Notes: generated by a model from the letters alone, not told the origin. Shown: positions 22,232 to 34,235, numbered from the stretch's first letter. The stretch is DNA of 64,000 nucleotides from Eurosta solidaginis (GCF_040869045.1 NC_090319.1:57260779-57324778), one strand, 5' to 3'. Numbers and translations are program-made.

Positions 22232-23157
22232 AACGAAAGCGGAACGGATGTGCCCCATCTTGCAAGTTCGTCAGCCATCTTATTGCCCGGTATTTCCGAA
22301 TGTCCAGGCAGCCATATCAGGGACTGAGGGAAGTTTGCTCAGCGCTCTCGTTAAGAGATTTGCGGCACTTCTCCACTGTCCTGGACTTACATGTGACCGA
22401 TCCAAGCGCTTTTAGTGCAGCCTGGCTGTCAGAGTAAATACCAATTTTATTATAGCCGTGAACAGTGTTCATCAGGTGATCAACGGCCTCATTTATAGCA
22501 GCCACCTCCGCTTGGAAGACGCTGCAATGATCGTGTAGGCTAAAGGATATGTTCCACCCTAGTTGAGATGCAAAGACCCCGCTGCCCACCTTTTTATCCA
22601 GTTTGGAACCGTCAGTATAAATATGCAGCCTATCGCCCAGGTCCGGCGGCTCCTTCGACCAATAATCCCTATCCGGGATAACAACCTTGTACTTCATATC
22701 GAAAAATGCAGTCGAAGCGCAATAGTCCGCCGAAGGCTAATCCAGATTCTTAAGGATGGCTGCATGACCAACCACATTATCTCTCTAGCCGGATAACTCC
22801 CGCAGCCGTAGAGCAGAAAAGGCCGCACATTGCTTGGCCATTAAATATATTTTAAACACATTAAAAAGTATCCAGCGCCTCCGCAGGGGTGGTGCGTAGA
22901 GCGCCCGCCACGCAGACTAGAGCACTTATTTGTACCTTCTGGAATACTCGTAGGTTCGATTTTGTATCTAATCTCGTCCACCAGACCAAAGCCCCGTATA
23001 GAAGGATTGTTCCAACCACAGTAGTGTAGAACTGCAGGATAATATCCGCCGATAGTCGCCATCTTCGCTCCCCTACAGCTGTACAGTGCCACCCTAAGCG
23101 TCAGGGTCGTCCCCGCTAGAACCGGCAGCTGCAACACAGGAATCTTTTATTTCCTAG
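22232..23157 (-). pseudogene. Loa-like LINE fragment, antisense, inside Helentron sequence
   Basis: Minus-strand frames give an RNase H domain (RLHIYTDGSKLDKKVGSGVF, VFQAEVAAINEAV, IGIYSDSQAALKALGS) preceded by RT-to-RNase H linker pieces (QLPVLAGTTLTLR, ALYSCRGAK). It lacks both element ends: it starts and stops abruptly at Helentron sequence on either side. It is closely related to 10855-12700. This shape fits a fragment captured by a Helentron, or a rearrangement between two Helentrons. Confidence 0.7.
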
Positions 23158-24959
23158 TTTTGTATAAATGATATTTCAATTATCAAGTTTTATTGTAAGA
23201 GAAAATTAGGAGATATTTTTTTATTCCGATCAAGCATTACAAAACATTTCTAGAGCCACGCTGAGTATATAATAGTCAATTACACCCAAACTTAGACACC
23301 CTTACTTGTTTTTTGTTTGTTTTAATTAGCTGAACAAACATATTTTGATCTATTTGATCTATCAAAATAACAAATAAAACATATTTATTGATATTCTAGA
23401 GAAATGAATTGACGCAGTTTGCTATACTTTTTTAAAACAACATTTCTTTGCAATTGTTTGTGAATTTTACGAGGGCGAATCCAAAATAAGGTCCATCACG
23501 AACCGAAAATCACAAGTGGTCAGACTTTATTTCTAGCACTTGGGATTAAAGGTGAAAGGAAATCAAATAGTTTATTCTTTCCCCTCGTCCTGGAGAGAGA
23601 AACATAGTTTCAAAGAAAGGTTTGGCAAACGAAAGGTTTTGCAAATTTGGATGTTTTACTCACAAAGTATAACCTTCTTTTTTATATTGTTGCGCTGTTA
23701 AACCCAGATCTATATTTTTGCTTTTAATAAAATTGTGTCTAGACTTTCATTGAGTATTTAAAAAACTTTAGAAAACGGAGGTTTTCCTGCCGTTATCCCT
23801 ATTATTTTCCTCGTAAAAAAACGTCAGCTTAAAATAGCTTTCAGATGTTAAATAGGTCTGTTTACTAAAATTTGTTCCGGAAAGTTCGGGTAATATTTTT
23901 TATTGGTGTCTAAAATGTGCCAAGTCCATTAGTTGATCCCTATGTTGGCCTATAACTTTATTTCTGTTAAGCCAAAACTTATATGTTGTCAGAAAGAGGG
24001 CATTTTGCGCTTTCAGCAGTGTATAAACTGTTAATTGATTCTTGGAGATGTTACAGAAATCTTACAAAATATGACGAAACTTTAAATTGCTCTATCTCTT
24101 TTTTAATTTATATATACAAATGATTATCCGATGATAATCTAAAATCAGTTCTGATTGCAAAAAGATGTTAATTTTAAAGATTAATGTAGGATTTATTTGT
24201 GAATTCAACAATTTCATATGAAGACACAAACCAGCTTGCATTTTTCTTGTGAATCTTATCTGCCTAAAAAAATATATATATATATTTGTCGCCTAGAAAT
24301 TGCTAAATGGGAATATCTTATCCAAATGTCAATGGATTTATTATATTCGTGAGTTTTTGAACGAAAGTTATATACCAGTATACGTCACCGCTTACGAAAA
24401 GGGGGGTTTTGGGCCCTTAGCTCGGACTTTGAGGGCGTATTCGAAATTCCAGATATGCTGATTTTGTTTACTCTGCTAGACCTAAAACTTGACCTTTCGC
24501 AAAGAATATATTTTCAATGCCATATAGTGTAATTGGCTGAGAAAAACCATACTTAAGCTTATATCCAGCGTTTTAAAAGGATATATCAGAGTTCGACAAA
24601 TTACGAGCATTAGGTTTTTGTCTTTCAAATAAGGAATGTAAAATCTCCCCTTAACTTCTTTAAGTTTTGCACAAGTACCTTCACAAGCATTAAAAAATTA
24701 CTTATATTTCTTGTCGCGTCGGAACCTCATCATATACATTTTTTAAGGGTACGCACAATTGGTGCTTCAAATATTGTAATATCCGCTCAGTCCGTTACTC
24801 ATGTTCTCTTCTATGAAGTTTGAAATGCGTGGGAATGTCGCGTACATTACCAAGGAATTGCCATATGTATTTGCAGTGTGTTATTAAGTTAACACGTTAA
24901 TAATGAATGTATTTAATGAGAAGTACATATTAGTTTTATTTATTAGTTTTATCTGTTTT
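23158..24959 (+). repeat. unit copy 2: Helentron 3' end plus 1.65-kb downstream segment
   Basis: 23158-23308 is the last ~150 bp of the Helentron found at 14445-15354, ending CACCCTTACTTG. 23309-24959 follows copy 1 base by base, with small indels, and ends at the same TTATCTGTTTT. An extra ~50 bp lies near 24550. No gene. Confidence 0.75.
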
Positions 24960-24999
24960 GGGACGTGTAAATAAAATATAAAATTTCAGGTGTTTGAAA

Positions 25000-26102
25000 T
25001 ATACTCAGCGCTCTTTGCACACAGTGTATCAACTTTGGTTACATAACGGTCTTAAACCAATCGAAATAAATATAGACTTCCATATATCAAAATGCTGAGG
25101 ATGAAAGGAATTGATTTAGCCATGCCCATCCATCCGTCAGTGCATCTGTCGATGCACACGATAACGTGAGTAAATATTTAGAATCAAATATTGAAATTTG
25201 GTATGAATATGGGTTCTATGGCGCTCATCTCCCATCGCAATTAAAAAGCGATATCGGATCGAAACCGCGCCGACTTTTTACATATATAACATTTTGAAAA
25301 ACACATAAAACCTGATTATTTAGAAAATAATTCAGCTATAATGTTAAAATTTGATGTGGGAACTGATATTAAGACTCATGATTTTTTTGGCATTGGGTGT
25401 GGCACCGGCCACTTGTGTTAAAATAAATTTTACAAATATTATTAATCATAAATCAAAAACCGTTAAACCTATCACAACAAAATTTGACAAAGAGATTTCC
25501 TTTACTACAAAAATTGCTTCGAAGAAAACTTAACGAAATCGGTGAAGGACCACGCTCATTTTTATATAAAGGATATTTGCAAGGGTCGTGGACCAATAAA
25601 ATAAGCTATATTTTGTAAAAAAAGAGCTTTAGATGAATGGTGTCTCATTTTCCAAGTTAAATTATTACAAGAAAGGGAAAAAATTTAAATTTTTGATAAT
25701 GGGCGTGGCATCGTCCCTTTATGAACAATTTTCTATGTTTCGGGAGTCATAACTCGAAGAAAAATTTAAGGATCGTAATAAGATTGGGTATACATATTTT
25801 TCTTATAGCAGGACAGGGTATGTTAAATACCACGCCCACTTTTATATAGAAGATGTTTAAAAGGATCGTGTACTAGAATAATAAGCTATATCTTACCGAA
25901 AATTAGGTGAAATTTTTTTTAATATGCGATGCCACGCCCCTATTCCGATCAAGCCTTACAAAACATTTCTAGAGCTTCAACAAAAAAATAGTCCCTCGTA
26001 ACAAAATTCGAAAAAATAATTTATCTGAAATGAAATGTACAATTCAAACTCACGTTGAGTATATAATATTCGGTTACACTCAAACTTAGACACCCTTACT
26101 TG
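25000..26102 (+). mobile_element. Helentron, unit copy 3
   Basis: Starts TATACTCAGCGCTCTTTGCA, only 40 bp after copy 2 ends, and finishes CACCCTTACTTG. It is slightly longer than copy 1 because it retains a segment (about 25690-26030) lost from copy 1. The 60-codon frame at 25351 is incidental. Confidence 0.75.
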
Positions 26103-27115
26103 TTTTTTGTTAGTTTTAATTAGCTGAACAAACATATTTTGTTCTATCAAAATAACAAATCAAACGTGTTTATTGATATTCTAGCGAAATGAGTTGACGC
26201 ACTTTGTTATACTTTTTCAAAACAACATTTGTGTGCAATTGTTTGTGTATTTATACGTGGGCGAATCCAAAATAAGGTCCACCACGAACCTAAGATCAGA
26301 GGTGGTCAGGCTTTATTTCTATCACTTGGGATTAAAGGTCAAATATGTGTATGATGTGGAAATCAAATAGTTTATTTTATTTTATTATTGAGCTGATCCA
26401 GTTATTCTTCTTAGATGAATTTTTTGTACGTAGGCTATTATGGATCCATGTAGTGAAATTAAAAAACCAGGTTTATGAAATTTTGAAACTTTAAGTGAAA
26501 AATTTTCATAAACCTGGTTTTTTAATTTCACTACATGGATCCATAATAGCCTACGTACAAAAAAGTCAAATAGTTTATTCTTTCCCCTCGTTCAGGACAG
26601 AGAAACATAATTTCAAAGAAAGGCCTATCGTTTTTGCAAATTTGGATGTTTTACTAACAAAACTAACCACCTCTCTTTATATGGTTGCGCCGTTAAACGC
26701 AGATCTATATTTTTGCTTTTAATAAAAGTTTGTCTAGACTTTCATTGAGTATTTAACAAACTTTAGAAAACGGAGGTTTTCCTGCCGTTATCCCTATTTT
26801 TTTCCTCGTAAGCAAACGTCAGCTTAAAATTAAAATAGCTTTCAGATGTTAAATAGGTCTGTTTACTAAAATTTGTTCCGGAAAGTTCGGGTAATATTTT
26901 TTATTGGTGTCTAAAATGTGCCAAGTCCATTAGTTGATCCCTATGTTGGCCTATAACTTTATTTCTGTTAAGCCAAAACTTATATGTTGTCAGAAAGAGG
27001 GCATTTTGCGCTTTCAGCACTGTATAAACTGTTAATTGATTCTTGGAGATGTTAGAGAAATCTTACAAAATATGACGAAAATTTAAATTGTTCTATCTCT
27101 TTTTTAATTTATCTA
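26103..27115. repeat. 1.65-kb downstream unit, copy 3 (first part)
   Basis: Colinear with 15355 onward and 23309 onward up to CTTTTTTAATTTAT near 27112, apart from the hairpin insertion at 26377-26565. The unit resumes at 30105. Confidence 0.75.
26377..26565. mobile_element. hairpin insertion with perfect 61-bp arms and 14-bp target duplication
   Basis: 26420-26480 and 26504-26564 are exact reverse complements (61 bp each, no mismatch) around a 23-bp loop, preceded by 43 bp of AT-rich sequence. TCAAATAGTTTATT occurs on both sides (26363-26376 and 26566-26579), and copies 1 and 2 of the unit have it once with no insert. This is therefore a datable insertion. A duplication of 14 bp suits target-primed reverse transcription better than a cut-and-paste transposon. 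Confidence 0.85.
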
Positions 27116-28039
27116 TAAAACTTATAAAATAAAGTCGCTAAATGCCATGTATGCACATAACTTCACACAGAATACTCCGATTTTAAAACGGTTTTTTGCA
27201 TTTGAAAGCTTAGCTACGTGAGATGGTACAATTAATATAATTTGAAGATATATATTATAGGGGCGTGGCAAATTGCCAAAGTGTAGTAAAAAATCATAAA
27301 ATTTTTGTTTACACAGCTATAACTCATAAACGGATGGATGGATTTAAAAAATTCTACTTTTCAGTAAAACTTTGAAATATTTACCTTCGATCTGCAACAA
27401 AAAAAAAATACTTGATTCCTCTCTTATATGAGCCAAATTGGTTAAACAAAAGTAACATTTTTACCAAAAAATTCGTGTGTGTGATTGTTCGGTGTCAACT
27501 GTGCGCGCTAATTGCTTTTGAGTGAGCCATGATGCGACACATACGTACATATGTACATAGCATTCGCTGCGTTATTTAACTTCGGGCGTAGGTTTATAGG
27601 CATGTGTGTACATATGTATGTATTTTCATATCACATCAGCTTGACATATGTATGTACATACATATTAATGCAACATAAATGGTTAAGAATGCATACATCT
27701 ATTGAAAAAACTCTTTCGTTAAAAATATTAAACATTTCCTTAAAATTCTTCAAGAAATTAAATTTTTTGGTATTTTTGCATGTATCACTATCACTACATA
27801 TTATAAAACCAAGTCGCTTTTTCTGTCCCATGTCCCTTTGAATGCTTAAACCTTTAAAACTACGCAACGGATTTTCATGCGCTTTTTTTTAATAGATAGA
27901 GTGATTGAAGTTTGTAGATTGTATAATAACATCCATTAAATGGTGGAGAAATACTGTTATTTTTGAAGTTTCTAATGTGATGTATATACATATATAAGAG
28001 AAAGTGGTGTTAGTTACACTATTTATAACTCAAGAACAG

Positions 28040-28540
28040 GTTTGGTAGAGGGCAGCTTAGAACCAGGAGACAGACATAGGACACTTTTTATCCCGTTCTG
28101 GATAGGGTCTTGAGATCAAACCGTGGATCTGGGTAATCCTGGGATATGTTTGTACAATGTGGGTATTAAATGGAAGCTGTTTATGAATACTTTGATACGG
28201 AGTATTTTTCGCACCCGTGGGTGACTAGGGTCTCGAGATATAGGCCAAAATGTGGACCCGGGTACCCCTAGAATGTGTTTATAGAATATGGATAACAAAT
28301 GAAAGCTGTTGGTGAGTGCTTTAGTACAGGGTACTATTCATACCTATTGGTGACTAGGGTCTCGACATTGAAAGCTGCTGATGAGTGCTTTAGTACAGGG
28401 TAATTTTCAAATCTATTTGTGACTAGGGTCTCGAGATATAGGCCAAAACGTGGATCGGGGTAACACTAGGATGTGTTTTTACATTATGGATATCAAATTG
28501 AAGCTGTTGATGTGTGCTTTAGTACAGGTAATTTATACCT
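28040..28540. repeat. irregular tandem repeats (GGGTCTCGAGATAT type)
   Basis: The words GTGACTAGGGTCTCGA, CCAAAA(T/C)GTGGA and AAAGCTGTTGGTGAGTGCTT recur three to four times with uneven spacing. Layout resembles the internal repeats of the Helentrons elsewhere in the window, but the unit is unrelated. Confidence 0.6.
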
Positions 28541-28559
28541 TACTTAAAGGCCTTTAAGG

Positions 28560-29340
28560 CCCAACTCCATGCGCGCCCTTTCAAACTTTCAGGCGTATGC
28601 GACTTTCACCACGATGTTTATATGTGTAGATTGAATAGCTAACAAACGAGGTGGAATTCTAGAACACCTGCAACGCCCACGAGGCCATCCATGGAGTTCT
28701 GGCTTAACTCAATAAGCATAACAATTTTGTGCCGGCAGATTTTATAATATTTTAAAGTCTAGTAACAACATAATTTGTTTACAGAATTACCACTTGGCTG
28801 TGGTGCATCACCACCACTAATAGTTCATTCACCAGAACCCATGATTTACCACTTGTTAGGTCATTGCTCCCAAAAATTCACCACAGAAAATCAAAGTATA
28901 AGAAGCTTCATGATAAAGAATAGTGGGTTAAGCGGTTGATAGACGAACGAAAGTTCGAAATTAATTGCCTTGTATTAACTTGAAGATAATCCTCATAGAT
29001 AATTCCCAAGATTTAAGAGAATTAGTGGAATTTTCGCTGACAACACTGGCGAAAACAACATAATTCTACCTCGCATCATAACAAGAGAATTCCACCTCGT
29101 TTGTCAGCTACTAAACTTGCACAGCTGAAAATCGTGGTGAAATTCGCATACACCTGAAAGTCTGAAAGAATCGTGGTGAAAGTCGCGTACGCCTAAAAGT
29201 ATGCAAAGACGTGCATTGAGTTGGGCCTTCAACGTGGTGGAATTCTATAACGCCTGCAACACTCATGGGGCTAGCCATGAAGGTATGGCCTAATCTTCTA
29301 AATAGTTCGACTTGTGCGTTACGTAGCTCAAATTTTTTGA
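28560..29340. mobile_element. foldback-like element with diverged inverted arms
   Basis: GGCGTATGCGACTTTCACCA near 28590 and the reverse complement of 29170-29200 (GGCGTACGCGACTTTCACCA) match. AACAAACGAGGTGGAATTCT near 28640 matches the complement of 29090-29110. The arms contain repeated ACCACGAT / GGTGGAATTCT words. No frame inside. Confidence 0.55.
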
Positions 29341-29394
29341 TCAAACATTGCACTGTCACCGAGTTTTAAACTATATTTTAGGTGTCAAGTCTCT

Positions 29395-30060
29395 AGATAT
29401 ACAGGAAGTTAGTTAAAAATATTTTGCAAGATTCCCAGTTTAAAATTAGTTTTCTCAATATCTCTACCCATGGGCCACCTAGCGGAATTTTTTTGATAAA
29501 ATATTGCATTGTCACCGGTTTCTGACTTACGGCTCAAGTTTAATATCTCCAGCTCATTGGGATGTTACTCAAAAATCGATTGCAAGACTCCCCTCGTTTT
29601 TCAAGGATTTGTAATTATCTCACTTAGCTCGCTACCTAGCGGAATTTTGTTTTCTGTAAATTGTGTTGTCACCAAGCCTCGAACTGTGTGCTACGCTTCA
29701 AGCCTCTAGGTCACCGGGAAGTTAGTTACAAATGGATTGAAAGATTCCCAAATCAAAACTTATTTTTTTTAATATCTTGATCCATGCGCCACCTAGCGAT
29801 TTTCGTTTATCTCGATTCGTCTGCCACCTGCCGGCATTTGGTTTTTCACGAATTGTAGTGCCATCGACTCGCAAACTATGTGCTAAGTTTCAAATTTCCA
29901 TTTTAAAAATAAATTTTCTGTATATATCTATCTGTGCGCCACCTAGCGGATTTTTTTCACTTGCATTGTAATGTCACATCTGAACTATGTTCTAAGTATC
30001 AAGTGTCTAGCTCAACGGGAAGTTACGGAAAAAGACTTTTCCGTGGGTCAAAAATTCGTT
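29395..30060. repeat. tandem CACCTAGCGG repeats, ~155-165-bp unit
   Basis: GCCACCTAGCGGA or a close variant occurs near 29472, 29630, 29787 and 29938, each after a CTCGAT/CTCTAC word and followed by TTGTGTTGTCACC and GGGAAGTTA. Related to the 117-bp repeats at 3110-3520. Confidence 0.65.
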
Positions 30061-30104
30061 TGGAAATGAGGGGACAAACCTGAAAGGGACTTAATATAAA
30101 GGTA

Positions 30105-30202
30105 ATAAAAGTTAATGTAGATTTTATTGATGTATTCAACAATTTCATAAGAAGACATAAAAGAAAGGAGTACAATCTAGATTCTTATCTGCTTGAAAAA
30201 AA

Positions 30203-30236
<34 letters not shown>
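30105..30236. repeat. unit copy 3 resumes, ending in an (AT)n microsatellite
   Basis: TTTATTGATGTATTCAACAA matches copy 1 near 16270. The segment ends in about 15 AT dinucleotides (30207-30236) at which the next DNA transposon is inserted. Confidence 0.65.
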
Positions 30237-30240
<4 letters not shown>

Positions 30241-30667
30241 GCGGGTCAAATTGTATGGATGGATTGTTTTTCATCAGGAGTATAGCAAAAACGTAATCTA
30301 CAGATGATTGTAAGAAAAATTGCTGAAGACAACATAGCTCTAAGTCCGATTTCGAGTTCCCCCACTTTTGCAAAATAGATATATGAATGTAGAGTTGGGC
30401 AAAAAAATCTTCATAGCTTCTGATAGAATTATAGGAAAAATATCATATTGGGCTTACTTCGAAAGTATTTTATGTACATTTCAGAATCTGTATTAATATC
30501 TATAGAATAGATAACAGGCTTAAATTATGAGAAATTAGCTTAAAATGAACATTTAATTACTAAGTATATTGTAATTTTTAACAAATTTCTTATGGAAATT
30601 TTTTTTTCTTTACAGCGAAAATAAGTTCAGAACATTTCCAACAACTTTCATTCAGACAGTTTTTTCT
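30237..30667 (+). repeat. left terminal inverted repeat
   Basis: Longer than the right arm by about 50 bp because it retains a segment (about 30345-30400) missing on the right. Begins GAGCGGGTCAAATTGTATGG. Confidence 0.75.
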
Positions 30668-30879
30668 ATTTTCGAATTCGTTTTAGGAGAAAAAAAATTT
30701 TCAAATAAAAAACCTATATTTTCAAGTAATAAACAAAAAACACAACTTTCATAATTGTAATGTAATTTATTTAAAATTATTTTTTTACTTAGAATTAACC
30801 ATTTTAAAGTATTTTACAAAATAAACGTAATGTTATGTTATTATTATTTTTAAATCTTTCTGCTGTAACAGCCATAACA

Positions 30880-32056
30880 CCTTCACATTTTTATTTCTAT
30901 AACACGTTTGGAAACAGATGTTAACAACTGTACATATCTTTCTGTTCCTTGCATATTTATTGGAATATTAGGATCATCAAGTGTTGGCTCATCATAATCT
31001 TAGAATTGTATCAAGTGATCGTATGGAATATTTCTTGTGAATACCGGTTCAGATAGTAAATTATCGTCATTCAGATCAATCATATCAGTATAATCTGAAT
31101 CATTAAAATTTATATTATATTTTTTGTAAACTGTGAGCTTTGCTGGATCAAGTACTTTTTTCTCGATAGTATAAAATTTTTTTGATAGCTCTATCACGTA
31201 TGGCTTTTCTATCATCACATAACATTGTTAATAAAATGTACTACGGATGAGCGTAATATGAATTATTTTGGAGTACACCATCTACAATATTAAGTCAATT
31301 ACCTACCACGGACCACCGTGTCCCACGAATAAACTTTGATAAAAGTACACAGCCGTATACAACAGAATTATAGTATTTTACATTGAAATGCATTGGCACA
31401 TATAATACATTCTTATAATATAAACTGCTAGAGTTTTAAAATTTTCCGATGGTGTATTAGTTGTTCTATATAGACATAATACCCTGCTTGCTTTGGGTAG
31501 CTATCGAGAATGTACAACTGGCTTGGTTTTATGTTAGCTAAATCAACTGAAACTGCACCATTTGAAATTGCTTTAGCCATTTGATATAAATATTTAACAT
31601 CTGTAGATAATTCTCGTTCTTGCTCATCGCTGATCATACAAGGCATATTTTCCAATCAATATTCAAAATCACTTACACCCTGAAAAATAAAATTTTTAGA
31701 TCAATTAAAATTAGTATGATTTTCCTATTTTAATTTGATTAAAAAAAAAAAATATTATAAAATAATTTTAACAAATGCATACCTGAAATATTTCACAGTC
31801 TTGAATGGCTTTGTATATTTTTCCAATTGCTGCTCTTGGTCCACTCGTGACTGTTTTATCTAATGCTCTGAATAAATGACCAAATGGTAAGTCATTAAAA
31901 TGAAGAAAACAAAGAAACCAGTGCAGTGGTCTATTTAAATGCTTTTTAAAAATCTTATAACACCATCTTCTATTCCAGTATTAGCTGGTTCTCCATCGCT
32001 GCATATGCGAGCTAATTGATCTATTGACAGTTTTTTGCTATTGAAGAATTGATTTA
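30880..32056 (-). pseudogene. C-terminal part of an unclassified arthropod transposon-type gene, with intron
   Basis: Minus-strand pieces in order: SIDQLARICSDGEPANTGIE, a frameshift, RPLHWFLCFLHFNDLPFGHL, SGPRAAIGKIYKAIQDCEIF, then an intron with clean ends (GTATGC at about 31790, TTTTTCAG at about 31682). Next come MPCMISDEQERELSTDVKYL and YQMAKAISNGAVSVDLANIK, and decayed stretches NSYYAHP and DYTDMIDLNDDN. The end is NIPINMQGTERYVQLLTSVS. I recall this arrangement (DG.P.NTG, RPL.W..C.LH.N.LP, NIP....ER.V.L.T) from abundant unannotated arthropod repeat proteins; function unknown, transposase plausible. Several frameshifts and stops (e.g. TAA just after DHLIQF at 31000) show it is dead. Confidence 0.6.
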
Positions 32057-33369
32057 ATTTTTATACTCAGCGTGCTTTGCACACAGAGTATATTAACTTT
32101 GATTGGATAACGGTTTGTTGTACAGGTATAAAGGAATCGAGATAGATATAGATTTCCATATATCAAAATCATCAGTATCGAAAAAAAATTGTATTGAGCC
32201 ATGTCCGTCCGTCCGTCTGTCCGTTAACACGATAACTTGAGTAAATTTAGAGGTATCTTGATGAAATTTGGTATCTAGGTTCATGAGACACTCATCTCAG
32301 ATCTCTATTTAAAAAGAACGATATCGGACTATAACCACGCCCACTTTTTCGCTATCGAAAATTTCGAAAAACCGAAAAAATGCGATAATTCATTACCAAG
32401 ACGGATAAAGCGATGAAACTTGGTAGATGAGTTGACCTTAAGACGCAGAATAGAAAACTAGTCCAATTTTGGACAACGGGCGTGGCACCGCCCACTTTTA
32501 AAAGTAAGTAATTTAAAAGTTTTGCAAGCTGTAATTTGGCAGTCGTTGAAGATATCATGATGAAATTCGGCAGGAACGTTACTACTATTACTATATATGT
32601 GCTAAATAAAAATTAGCAAAATCGGATGAAAACATTTTTTTAATGTCAAATTTTAACAAAAAATTGAATATCTTTACAGCATATAAGTAAATTATGTCAA
32701 CATTCAACTCCAGTAGGTAATGATATGGTGCAACAAAATACAAAAATAAAAGAAAATTTCAAAATGGGCGTGGCTCCACCCTTTTTCATTTAATTTATCT
32801 AGAATACTTTTAATGCCATAAGTCGAACAAAAATTTACCAATCCTTGTGAAATTTGGTTGAGGCATAGATTCTATGGCGATAATTGTTTTCTGTGAAAAT
32901 GGGCAAAGTCGGTTGAAGCCACGCCCAGTTTTTATACACAGTCGACCGTGTGTCCTTCCGCTCGGCCGTTAACACGATAACTTGAGCAAAAATCGATAAA
33001 TCTTTAGTAAACTTAGTTCACGTACTTATTTGAACCCACTATTTAAGTATAAAAAATGGCCGAAATCCGACTATGACCACGCCCACTTTTTCGATATCGA
33101 AAATTACGAAAAATGAAAAAAATGTCATAATTCAATACTAAATACGAAAAAATTGTAATTGGATTGTTTTATTGACGCAAAATATAACTTTAGAAAAAAC
33201 TTTGTAAAATGGGTCTGACACCTACCATATTAATTAGAGGAAATTGTAAAAGTTCTGCAGGGTGAAATCAAAAGCCCTTGGAATCTTGGCAGGAATACTG
33301 TTCGTTGTATTACATATATAAATAAATTAGCGGCACCCGACAGATGATGTTCTGGGTCACCCTGGCCAA

Positions 33370-34130
33370 CATTTTGGTCGATATGTCGAAAACGCCTTCA
33401 CATATACAACTAAGGGCCACTCCATTTTAAAACCCTCATTAATACCTTTAATTTGTTACCCATATCGTAAAAATACATTATAAAGTCACCCCTGGTCTAC
33501 CTTTATTGCGATATCTGGAAAAGGCGTCCACCTATAGAACTAAGGCCCACTCCCTTTTAAAATAATTATTAACACCACTCATTTCATACCCATATCGTAT
33601 AAACACATTTGATTGATAGAGTAACCCCTGGGTCCCTATTCAGTAACTGTGAGTTTTAAAATGTATACTTTTTCTTCGTATAATTTATATGAAAGAAAAG
33701 TGTACATTTCAAAACTCAGAGTTACTGAATAGGGCCTCTGGTCCACCTTTATGGCGATATCTCGAAAAGGCTTCCACCTTTAGAACTAAGGCGCACTTCC
33801 TTTTAAAATACTCATTAACACCTTTCATTTGATACCCATATCGTACAAACATATTCTAGAGTCACCCCAGGTCCACCTTTATGGTGATATCTGGAAAAGT
33901 AGTCCACTTATAGAACTAAGGCCCACTCCCTTTTAAAATACTCATTAACACCTTTCATTTGATACCCATATCGTACAAACACATTCTAGAGTCACCCCTG
34001 CTCCACCTTTATGGCGATATCTGGAAAAGGCGTCCACCTATAGAACTAAGGCCCACTTCCTTTTAAAATACCCACTAACACCTTTCATTTAATTCCCATA
34101 TCGTACAAAAACATTCCAGGCTTACGTTAG
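33370..34130. repeat. Helentron internal tandem repeats, ~6 copies
   Basis: Unit of about 128 bp with GGCGTCCACCTATAGAACTA, AAGGCCCACTCCCTTTTAAA and GTCACCCCTGGTCCACCTTT. It is the reverse complement of the 39780-43760 unit. One copy is split by the foldback at 33634-33734. Confidence 0.8.
33634..33734. mobile_element. 101-bp foldback MITE inside a Helentron repeat unit
   Basis: CCCTATTCAGTAACT...GAGTTTT on the left mirrors AAAACTCAGAGTTACTGAATAGGG on the right in inverted form, over about 45 bp per side with a few mismatches. The interrupted unit word CCCCTGG(T) is present on both sides in slightly altered form, suggesting a duplication of about 8 bp. Confidence 0.75.
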
Positions 34131-34235
34131 GTTCATTTTCATACATGGTGATTTTCCCTTATTTTGTCTCCAAAGCTCTCAGCTGAGTATGTAATGTTCG
34201 GTTACACCCGAACTTAGCCTTCCTTACTTGTTTTA

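Larger units (their letters stand above)
27116..30104. mobile_element. ~3-kb composite insertion in unit copy 3
   Basis: Copies 1 and 2 run uninterrupted through this point; copy 3 is broken from about 27116 to 30104, with loss of about 85 bp of unit. The insert is a patchwork: a Helitron-like AT-rich part with GGGGCGTGGC (27240-27480), CATATGTA microsatellite (27540-27665), GGGTCTCGAGATATAGGCC tandem repeats (28040-28540), an inverted-repeat element (28560-29340) and CACCTAGCGG repeats (29395-30060). No coding frame is convincing. Confidence 0.55.
32062..34230 (+). mobile_element. full-length Helentron inserted in the DNA transposon
   Basis: Begins TATACTCAGCGTGCTTTGCA and ends at the hairpin TTCGGTTACACCCGAA followed by CCTTCCTTACTTG. 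TTTAATTT flanks both ends (32052-32059 and after 34230), either target microhomology or a short duplication. Interior: TCCGTC run, repeated GGGCGTGGC / CCACGCCCA words, and about six tandem repeats (33370-34130). It has no protein-coding gene, so it is non-autonomous. Confidence 0.8.

Noticed and set aside
27540..27665. Possible regulatory palindrome cluster (CATATGTA)
   Set aside because: A simple microsatellite-like run common in fly genomes.
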